Positions 13,106 through 22,717 of a DNA stretch of 47,034 nt are shown piece by piece. The notes under the pieces are model-generated. The model was not told the DNA's origin. It worked only from the letters and a program-made list of their open reading frames with translations, and did not search any database. The stretch lies in the NCBI GenBank assembly GCA_018524725.1, contig JAEUWP010000458.1, positions 1 through 47,034 of the forward strand. The letters are read 5' to 3'. Position numbers and translations under genes: made by a program. How positions within the stretch are numbered: position 1 is the first letter of the stretch; each line of letters begins with the position of its first letter. Source of the stretch: Podaxis mareebaensis. Lineage: Eukaryota > Basidiomycota > Agaricomycetes > Agaricales > Agaricaceae.

Positions 13106-14302
13106 TGCTCAAGGGTGATTTGGAGCAGCGTTATAGATCTGTGAAAAGAGGAGGACTGAAGAGGACGGAAGAGTTACCATGACTTTTATAAGTGCATCCA
13201 CACGGAAGCATTTGACGGGGAAAACCAAAATCTGACAAACTTACCATACTGTGCACGGCTCAGCAGAATCTGTGCTCCATTGTTTCCTTATGCAAATGTT
13301 CAGATCATGCCTAAATGAATAAGGGGCTTGCGAATCGCAAGTAAATAAAGCTCACTGGGGTAATGCATCTCAGTTTACTGCGGCGACTATGGTTGCTATC
13401 GGCGGCCGAGAGAGGGACACGAGGTCTGAAAGAACACAAGGAGTAGAGCGTGAATATTTGGGGGACCCACATGTCATGGAAAAACGACATCAACAAAAGA
13501 TGAACAAGGGAAGTGTGGCGAAGTGGCCCTATTGTGCCTCGGTAGGCAAAACATCGGTTGGTGCTGTTGGTTGTCTGTTTATCGCCTGAGTGTGAAGGCT
13601 ATGTGGTTCATTCGGGGTTATGCTAACATAGCAGAGTTATGGGGCAAAGGTCAGTGAGCAAATTTAAGGAGATAACGCGATTTGCGTTTCAGCTCAGTCC
13701 CGGTCGATTGTTACCTCTGGCATTTCTATAGGCCACAGTTCTGATGGTCTGGCAGTTTGCCAGGCAAAAACAGACACTTATCAAGCACCACACATAGCGG
13801 ACAAGGTCACATCTTTGCGGTTATAATCACCTTGCAGCGCATAGATAATTAATCAATTACATGTGGTAAACTTCGATGAACCGGTGGTCCATCCTGTCCA
13901 CTGGTAGGTCATACTATGGTATATGGGGAAAAGGGAGCACTTCTTCGCTTTGTGACCACATTCGCCACTAAACACATGGTGACACGGGTCCATCGCCATT
14001 CGAAGCAAGCCAGGTTCCAGAATGTAGTCCCGGAAATGATTGTAAATGTATCAGGGACTGCCTGGCCTTCGGATTGACCGGATGTAGTAACTCGTGAACT
14101 CTGATGACCATTCGAACGATCAACGCCTGCTTAGGCCAATATAATGATTGCGGTTGTCGTGTTTCCAAAACAACGCGGCTGAGTAGTATCACAGTAGATC
14201 TGAATTATCCATTTAGGATTATGCCCGTGCGGTCACGCTTCTGCCCTGAAGTAGGGGAAAAAGAAAGTGACTTGAAGGGCGACGATAATTAATAGGAGCA
14301 TG

Positions 14303-14310
14303 TCACGTGA
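14303..14310. promoter_or_regulatory. E-box-like palindrome upstream of HNH-like copy C
   Basis: TCACGTGA (core CACGTG, a bHLH/bZIP site) lies about 85 bp upstream of the ATG at 14394, at the edge of the duplicated unit. Copy B has no match at this place. Confidence 0.35.
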
Positions 14311-14331
14311 CAAGGGTTCTGTGACAGTGGA

Positions 14332-14339
14332 TATATATA
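14332..14339 (+). promoter_or_regulatory. TATA box of HNH-like copy C
   Basis: TATATATA lies 55-62 bp before the ATG at 14394. The equivalent site of copy B (8837-8846) reads TATGTATACA, a weaker match. Confidence 0.5.
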
Positions 14340-14393
14340 CCCATGTTGGATTGCTTTTAACGCCGTCATTTCATCTTCTTTCCGTGACCAGCA

Positions 14394-15762
14394 ATGTCCT
14401 ACGCCGGTAGAGATCCAAAAGACCTCCTGAAGAGTAGATCTATTATAGTCAAAGCTCCGGCATTCAAAGACGTCATTCCTCCTCGTGTGGATGAAGAGCT
14501 AAGATGTTTCGTCACTCGGGCCACCTTGCAATCCCCCGTGAGGCAAATCCACTGGCTTACTTCACCCAGAGGAACCGAGAAGGAAACTGTATGTACACTC
14601 CATGCCTTCTCCTTGGGCCGGCACTTATATACCAATGCTGCCAGGTTCAAATGCTCGGAGACTTGCGCCTCGTTGACAATGGTGTTTTCCATCTGGATCA
14701 CCCATCTAACATTTCGAATAGTAGGAATTTGTAACCTCCTGCCGTTTCTTGCTCTGATATATTCTATGTGCCTTAGTTGATGAATCTATTTGGAATGCAC
14801 TCATTCGCGATGAATGCATTGTGGTAACTTGTTCGTTGAAAAGCTTAAATAAGCTCATTGCCCTGGTCGGCGACGACAATGCATATCGTCAATACTGCTA
14901 TGACCATTTCGGCGCAGACCCTGGTCGCTACATCAATGTGAGCTACGTAGGGCCTCCACACTGATCATTCTTCCGCTTATTTGACTTCACAACAGCGCAT
15001 GCACCCCTCGTTTTGTTTCCCAAAATTTGACCTCATTGTACTTGACCCTTCAAAAATCCCGAAATCAGGCTTTACTATTCACCATGACACTCGAGGAGAC
15101 AAGCAATATGTCGTGGCAGAGGATGGTGGCCTACGTGAATTTCCAGGAAATGCTTCTTGTCCGCGTCCCCGGCCCTTCCTCGCTCCAGGAAACCGTCCCA
15201 TTATCTATACTATAAACCCATTCTTAGTGGTTCTGAGCGCCTGCAACAGGATTCTTGACTATAGAGACCGTCATGGACAGCTCAACCTGCCACCGGATGC
15301 TCAACTGCTATACAAGAAGACTATGCAACTGGGAGAAGCTATATTCTGGGAACCATCCAAGAAGTCCAGCGGTCAAGGACCTAATGACTCGAGTGCAACT
15401 GCCAACAAGAATCCAAATTCACCCTCCGTAGCTACAGGCAACGACGATAACGACGATGACAGTGATGACGATGATGAAGTGAAGTATGAACTCCGCGTTT
15501 TGGGAGGTGGAATACCACTGGCGCCGGAAGAAGTCACAGAAATGGAAGCGCGAAAAAAGGCCCTCATGGCTTATGGAGAGGCTCTTATGGGAGGACCTAT
15601 TGGTGTGTCATCCCGTGCGCCCTGTCACCCATAACTAAGTGTTATTTTCAGACCATGACCCGACGGAAGAGGACATATCACTTCTTAAGGAACTGGGGTG
15701 TACGTTCAACTGGGTGATATATGTGTCAGTATATTGACTTGAGGTTCCCAGTGTCTTATTAA
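14394..15762 (+). CDS. HNH-like family protein, third-His-substituted (copy C)
   Basis: Exons 14394-14588, 14645-14720, 14777-14937, 14996-15602, 15652-15699 and 15752-15762 have exactly the same six exon lengths as copy B and again give 365 residues ending LGLSY. The first block is DEELRCFVTRATLQ...IHW (Cys38, His53), the Asn is in DHPSNIS (Asn87), and the third-His position is again Trp96 (ESIWNAL). Differences from copy B are scattered and concentrate in the linker before the acidic run and in introns, while frame and splice sites are all kept. This suggests both copies are under constraint. It is a paralogue made by the 1.9-kb duplication. Molecular role unknown; a catalytic nuclease is doubtful without the third His. 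Confidence 0.78.
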
Positions 15763-17048
15763 GAAGCTCGTGGCCACCAAACGGACGTGGTGATTGCTCG
15801 TACATTTCGTTTCAACAGATTAGGCGTATAGATAAGTGTCTTTATGTTACGTGGTCGCGCCACACTGTGGCTTCTTCGAGGCTGTAGCGAATACTTATAT
15901 TACATGAATTGACAACGGATGAGAACTATGTGGGAAAAACCCATTGGGTGAAAGCCCTAGGGGTGGTTCCCTGCTTGATAGCGTGTACGAGAGAGCCGCG
16001 ATCGGGTAGGTGGGAAGCGGGCCCCTATTCCACAAGACAACTGCACAGGTGCAGATCTTACTGGTGAGTGGTGGGCGAAATGAAAGCGCACTGGTGGACA
16101 GCCAGCCGCTTCCTGTGGGAAGGTGTAGGATTGGAGGAAAGGAGTGAACAAGCCGTGACCTTGACTCTCGGCTGCAAAGACGATAACTCATGGTAGATGG
16201 CGGTCTTGGATTCCGACACGGATCAACAAAGAGCCCGCGCGGAAACGGTGAGATGACCGAGGAGGACAGGCACCTCCTCAGGGACCTCAGTCGTAAGTGC
16301 ACAACCCGCTATATAGCTATGTCTGGTATGCTGACCGAAATTACTCCCAGTCCCTGGTGAGCCAGCTAAGGAAGGCTCATTCAACTCGTAGTTACTACCC
16401 TTGTCTGTTAGCGCGGTGGCGCTCTCCATCCTAGGACAGCCGCCTATCCGTTTTCTCGATCTAGGGCTTTGAGAGTACATTATGCCGAGTCTTTCTCCAT
16501 ATTCATCTTGCCCAGGAGGCATGAGATCGGCTCATCGTAAATACGGGAGATTGCATCCAGAGGACCCCATTGTGATAAACCAATGATTAATGGGTGCTGG
16601 AGCTACGAGCAAGAGCCGTTGTGACACATTCTTCCTTTGAAGAACAGTGGAATTGTGAGTGCAAAAAGCCTCAAGAGAAAGCACAAAGAAAGGACAAGTA
16701 GTACGATCTAAATTACGTTACCAAAGAAAGAGAGATGCACGGATCACTAGTCGATTTAATTGAGGAAAGAAAAAGTGGGTGGCTGACGAGATTAATCAAG
16801 ACGAAAAACTATGTAAGACGCAAGAAATGCAGCAGAAACAGATACCTAGCAGATTAACGGATGAAGTAAATGAATGAGAGATTTTGTCCAAAGAGAGCCA
16901 ATGGCGGAGTCAACGGAAAGGAGCGGTCAACTCGAAGCGCATATGACAAGCAACGAAAGCAAAAGGCAAGTGGAATTAAAGAACCAGCTACTCAAACCGA
17001 TACCGCTTCCCCCTCCATTCCCGCATCCTTTCCCCACCCGGGAAACAG
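15763..17048. other. Intergenic region downstream of HNH-like copy C
   Basis: The first 430 bp complete the duplicated unit. Next come the 25-bp motif (16203-16230) and a possible tiny spliced frame from the ATG at 16253 (MTEEDRHLLRDLS, donor GTAAGT at 16292, acceptor TCCCAG). The region 16560-17048 is A/G-rich with no supported gene. Confidence 0.5.
16203..16230 (+). repeat. 25-bp dispersed motif, copy 3 of 3
   Basis: CTTGGATTCCGACACGGATC followed by AACAA, the same as the copy at 11108 except for one base. Confidence 0.6.
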
Positions 17049-20000
17049 TTACCTCGACTGAGGTACACCATTCTGCACACGGCCATTCATACCATTTACA
17101 TACACACGGCCAACACCACCAACCGTGCTCGCACTCTCCGGCGGACTATATGGACTCACGAGCGGCAAGAACCCCGAACCCGAACTCGAGCCCGAATTCG
17201 GTGCTAGAAATCCACCACTGACGGGAACATCCCCTTGTATACCACTCCCATTCAGATGACTAGCGGAGGAAAGCAACGCTGCGTCAAACGGCTGCGTCAT
17301 CCCACTTCCCGGACTCGTTCGGTCACGTCTAGGTGAAGGCAAGAACGGCATTGAGGGTGAATGCGAAGGTGACGAGGAACTTGAATGTGATTGTGCATTC
17401 GGATGCGAATATGTGGGTGGGAGGACTAGCGGGTGGTTTTCGGGTACGGAAGGGAACGCGTCAAAGAGCTCAGAATCTAGTAATGACGAGTTCAAGTTCG
17501 AGCTTGTCGAAGACACCGAAACCCAAGATGATGGTCGCATCGCGTGCGTACCTGGTGGTGCGTTATCCGTTCTCCTACGCATATGTGACGCGTATCCACT
17601 CGAAGGGGAATCTGGTGAGAGATTATTTGTCCGTGCCACTGGCTGAGGTGTCGATGATCTGCTGGTACCTTCAAAGTCGAATGAGAGGGAGAGTGAGATA
17701 TCGGATGATTTAGGTGGGAGTGGTGGGAGGGAGGGCGAGGGTGGTGCTTGTGGAGTTTGTGATCTAAGCGAAGTTGTTCGGACAGGCGGTTGGATCATCA
17801 CATCCTTATCCTCAGAACTGTCCAACGGTAGGATGATATTGGGTAAAGGTGGCAACGCAGGCGGAGGTTCACTGCTCATCCGACCTACCAACGTATCAAA
17901 ACCCTAGATCAACAACACATCCAACATAATCGGCGAAAAGCACTCACCAGACGTGCTATGTGTACTCAGAGTACTAGCCCCACTCTTCGTCCTCGCTCTC
18001 TGCCACATCTTCCCAGCAAACGTCGCTGCCCTCGCAATACTTGAACTCTCCCGCCCCTCCTTACCCTCTTTCCCTTTCCTAGACGGCGAAATCGAAGGCC
18101 ACGACAACCCTCCCATCGTACCACCAGCACCTCCCTTTCCAACCTCACCAAGCTCAGATGCGACATCCGGAGGTGTCACAGCAGTAGGCGCCGAATCCTC
18201 AGACGAGATCTCCGACGAAGTCGATACGCTGTTCCTCGTATGCCCATCCCCACTTCCGCCATGCCCGTCCTTATGCGACTTCGACGCAAGCCGACGGAAA
18301 CTCGGGAATCTCGATTTCGGGGATTTGGACGTCAAGCTCGCGGGCTTGCCCATCCCAATCTGCTCCTCCGGTGTCTTCGGCCTCAACCCATCCTCCCTCA
18401 CCGAATCCAACAAATGCGGGACAGAAGGCGACTTGAACCGTTTACTATAATACTGCTGCTGCACATCCCCAATATCCATGGAGCTCGTGGTTGTGGTCAA
18501 CGTCGCAGTCGACCCAAGTCTCTCTCGATCCTCATCTACATACATCGATGCCGTCGCACTCACAGCAACATTCTTCGCCCGCGCGAGAGTATTCCTAAAC
18601 GTACTCCTAATCTTGCTCTTGGCTTGTTCCTCCCGCTTCGCTTGCAACTTGGCCAACGTCCGCCGGTTCTCTTCAGCTTCCTCTCGTGACAAACGGCGGA
18701 CTTCGACCCCATCAGCACGTTTGATGATAGTCTCGTGACTGCCGTCGCCGTCTTCGGGACCGCTAACAATGACAGGAACTGAGGATTCGGTGGGAAGTGA
18801 CCCTTTTTCAAGCGACTGTTCGAGGAGGACAGTGCTCTGCAAGAGGTCCGTGAGGTCTCCAAAGCCTGGACTTGGGGGAATGATAGGAGCGGAAGAGGAC
18901 GAGGCTGTAGTGGTAGTAGTTGGAGCCATTGCAGATACCGTCCGCCTGACTTGTGGAGTTTGGGGAATAAGAGGACCTTTATTGACCACAGGTTCAACTT
19001 CCCGCCTCTTGTGATGCACGACGGCTTTAAATGAGGATTGAGCAGTGGTATCACCAACGGAGTGGGGCCTCTGGGGAAGAATCGTAACGGATCCATGCTC
19101 CAACTCGTCCACGCGCTCCTGCATGCCTTCGTCTTCGTCTAGGTCGCGTTTCTTATCAGGTGGGGTAGGAGGGTAATATACTAGATCTGACTTTCTGGGC
19201 AGTGCGCTCGTTGGATGGGTGGAGGGTAGGAACATAGGGACTCCACGACTCGTGGATGGCGTAACGCGCTGCGCGACCTGGATATGGCTCGGGCTAGGAG
19301 CTGGGCTCAGTTCGACCATGCTCAGGGGTCGGATTGGACTGATATTGTCACTCCCGATACTTGGCGTGGATGAGAATTGAGTTACAAGGAAAGAAGACGA
19401 AGGGGCTCGCGACGACTCCGATTCGTGAGTAGGTGAAAGAGAGAATTGTGGTGCATGAGGTGTAGTCGGTGATGATGGAACTTGGACGGCTTCCCTCACA
19501 ACTTCGATTTCAGCGTTCTCTGAAGGTAAAGGTACAACCTCCACTTGCTTGACTTTCTCAACCCTGGAATCATCCTTCACATTCACAGAAGAGCCAATCG
19601 CGTCCGTTTTCGACCCACTGCGCTCCAAATGTGAAGACGCAAGAACGTCACTCGAGAGAGGTGGAGATAGAGGGAGGGTCACACCATCGAGTGATAAAGC
19701 TGGCGGAGGCGCTTTCTTGACCACAGATTCTACTTTTGATTGTTGAGGCTCTGGGTGAGGTTCCGACAACGCCTGTCCCAGTGACCGAGACGAAGAGGGT
19801 TGAGATTCCAGGATGGAAACCATAGGAGGTGGCGAGGAAATAGCCATAACGGGTGAAATGATGGCACTCTCATCATCACTGAAGATAACTTCCGGTATGC
19901 TTGGAACCATTTGCGAGGTATCGGTGGGTGGACTGCCGAGGCCCGCGGCTCGGAGAAGGAGCTTATGTGAGGAAGGAACTTGAGATGGGGATGGAGAAGG

Positions 20001-21068
20001 AATGACGGCTGGCTCGGAAGGAGAGAGTTGAGTAGATTGGTTGATTGAGTTGGACGAGGCTTCCTTGGTGGAATCATTACTGGAGATAACGTTGATAGAT
20101 GAAGCAGGAGAGCTCCCTGGTTCCACAGCGGCTGGAGGGTCAGGTTGGGAGTGTTGATGGGATACATCCTCGGATGAGCTTGTGGACAATGTTCCCTCAA
20201 CTGAAGACGGTTCGGCGGCGCGGACGTCTTCTCCATCGGTATGCTTTGGAGCTGGCTCCTGTACTTCTTCCTCCTCCACTGGAGGGAGTCCAGTAGCCAG
20301 GGTATTCTCTGCCATGTTGCTGCTCTCCCCTATAGGAGTCATAATTTCAGGAGACACAGTCGTATCACCCTCCTCAGAAATCCGCGTTTCCTCGATCACA
20401 ACGGGTGGGGCATCCTGAAGTGGAGCCTTTTCCGCTATCCCGGCGGACTCTAACACGGTGGCAAACGACGAAGGGGGAGGTGTAGCCGTAGTCCTAGGTA
20501 TGGCGTCCAACGAATCCACATCGTTCACAGCAACGTGAGGGGATTCAGGCGGCGAAGACAATGAAGGGGAAGTTAAGGGGGTACCGTCGTGATTAAAATA
20601 ATCTGTCGTGACGTTTACGTTTGACAAAGAAAATGAGCGTCGTTTTTCCGTGCCTGCACCCGCGCTCGACGGACCAGGTCCGTAACTCAAAGGTGAATTG
20701 GCACGTTGAGGATGTGCACTCCCACTTCCACCGGGGCCACTAACCACTCGGACGGGCTGGGGAATTCGATTCCCGTACAGCTCGCCTTGGCGTCGAGGAT
20801 GCCCGTCGGCGAGCGGTGGTGCGCCTAGGCCGAAACTACCACGGGGAACAGGGACGCCGCCTTTTTTCTCGAACCGGGCGATCTTTTCGCGTAGGCCGCT
20901 GGCAGTGTTGGATGAGGTGCCGGAGTGGGGGGTTGGTTGGGGAGTAGGGGATACGGAGCGCTGTGCAGAGGAGGCATTGGCACCTGTGCGTTGTTGAAGA
21001 GCTGCAATACGCTCCTTGAGATTTACGGGCGGAGCCTGCACCCTTGAAGATGACCTGAGAAAAGACAT
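17049..21068 (-). CDS. Large Ser/Pro-rich low-complexity protein, function unknown
   Basis: Exons complement(17049-17884, 17948-21068) join through a 63-bp phase-1 intron (GTGAGTG...GGTAG) to give about 1,318 residues. I do not recognise a catalytic domain. The N-terminus has two short helical motifs, LKERIAALQQRTG and LREKIARFEKKGGVPVPRG. A charged, probably coiled-coil segment lies around residues 785-840 (LSREEAEENRRTLAKLQAKR). Most of the rest is Ser/Pro/Thr with scattered SP and TP sites, as in scaffold or cell-cortex proteins. The start is uncertain. I used the ATG in MSFLRSSSRVQ. An upstream ATG at 21110 is in frame, but a typical intron (donor GTACGT, CTAAC branch, CTCAG acceptor) overlaps this point. 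A 5' exon near 21110-21220 beginning at an ATG near 21305 could supply a different N-terminus. Role not assigned. Confidence 0.82.
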
Positions 21069-21110
21069 TAGATGGAAGTGTGAAGTTAGTAGTTGAACAT
21101 TGACGTACAT

Positions 21111-22717
21111 TCAAAGGTGCGTTGAGTGGATGCGGTTGAGGTGTTTTCTGAGTCGGAAAGGCGACCAGACGAGCCCGCGACTAGAAGCTGTGAACCGACT
21201 GGAAGAGGAAGATAGATGTTAGTGGGAGAAAACGAACATCAAATATGATGTCTCTTTACAACTGTGCCTTTCCGCTCTGTCGTCAATAGGAACACCTTAC
21301 TTCCCATTTGGCTCTGTTTGGTTACCACGCCTTTGCATAATCCTCATCCCTGAAACCTTCTCCATCCCCGCTTTTGATCCATGCAACCCCGTCAACGGTG
21401 GCTTCTGCCCGATGTGTGTGATCATGGCTACCCAAATTTCAGTTACAGTAGTCGCTTGTGTTTGTTCTCGACTAGTTCATGACCCAAGACTAGCGCTGAG
21501 CGCTGCGCGTTGAATTGAAAATTAGATGCACCCGCAAAAAAATTTACGTATATTTTGGCAGCTGGCATGCGGGACATTGACAAAGAACATAAAATTAAAT
21601 GTGTACTGGCGTTTCCGGTGGACATAAGCAAATACCATCCCAAATGTTGACTAATTAGAAGGTTGATCAACACAAGGATCTCTGATGGTCAAGGGGTTGA
21701 TGAGTGTTGTATACATAACTTCACACCCATAGCCACTCTCCAGAAAGCGGCGATCTGATGATTCGAATAAACGGTAGAATTAGAGATGCCGTGGTTCAAG
21801 CCCAGAGGAGGACCAGAGCATCCGCGTTCGGGTTCCATGCAACTGTCGCAGGGACCCGGAGAAGGAGCGGTTGATATTTCCTCCTTGGCAACTCCGAAGT
21901 TTCTGGCTTCTAGTTTCAAGTATATCCTTTCAGAAAAATCTCCCAGTGATAGAGGCTTCTTGGTAACTTTTTCGTCATTCTGGTAGGCAAAATCTATTTT
22001 TAGCTTGCCATATACTTCTCGCTCGTAACCCTGAAAACGCTGGGTAGACACGCGAAACTCGTGCAATGAATTTTGACGTCGAGGCCGGATCTACGACTGC
22101 GCAAACTGCAACGCTTACTTGAGCTATTGCTGTGACGTCCTCCCTGGGTTAGGCCAAAGCAGGCGTGGGAAAGGTGTCCCGCGTCCAATCAGAGGCGGGG
22201 CAGTGGATCTCTGGCTCTGGACGACGGAATGGCAGAATTCCTCAGAGTGATGGAGCACAGTCAATACTTATCTCTTGATGACAGCCAAGGATGCGGTTAT
22301 TGAGTAATGCGACGTATGTTGGGAGCGTGGCTGGGATGGCTTATAGAGATGATGGCTTTTGTTTGTCGTTGTTGATAGTTGTAACATGGTCGCCATCCGT
22401 TACTCAAAATTCTTGTCTTCCCCCAAGCTCACCGTGCCACACAACGACCAGGAGGTCCTACAGGCTGGCAGAACAGTCCTGACGCAGCGACTGTGTCCAT
22501 CTCTATTAACGCTGTTCTCGTCGTGTACACCACGTCCAGTGCCGTTCTCGCCTCTACTGGTCTGTTCTCTCACCTGTACATTCTTGTTCTTTCGTTAACA
22601 TCGACATATCCTTTAGGCACCAAAATTCTCCAACGGGTCATAAGAGCCCACGCTAATCAGCGACTCGAGTCACGCCTCCGACGCCTTTAAATCATCCGGT
22701 CTACTTTGTCTCTCCCC
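21111..22717. other. Intergenic region between the Ser/Pro-rich gene and UBP3
   Basis: About 1.6 kb between divergent genes. 21110-21310 may hold a 5' exon and intron of the minus-strand gene. A 125-codon minus-strand frame (21689-22066) has no ATG start and no known domain. It contains a C-x2-C...C segment and could be an exon of an unknown gene, but I do not call it. The 22.3-22.7 kb part is pyrimidine-rich, as expected for a fungal promoter and leader. Confidence 0.5.

Larger units (their letters stand above)
13106..14393. other. Divergent intergenic region between HNH-like genes D and C
   Basis: About 1.3 kb shared by two genes transcribed apart. Short open frames show no domain. The last 90 bp belong to the duplicated promoter of copy C. 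Confidence 0.6.
14305..16192 (+). repeat. Direct duplication of about 1.9 kb, unit 2
   Basis: Second unit of the duplication at 8800-10735. Similarity starts at GACAAGGGTTCTGTGACAG and fades near GACTCTCGGCTGCAAAG. The gene body is more alike than the 3' flank. Confidence 0.85.

Noticed and set aside
16223..16522. 99-codon minus-strand frame
   Set aside because: It has an ATG but no domain, and it overlaps the better spliced small frame and the dispersed motif. Not enough support for a gene call.
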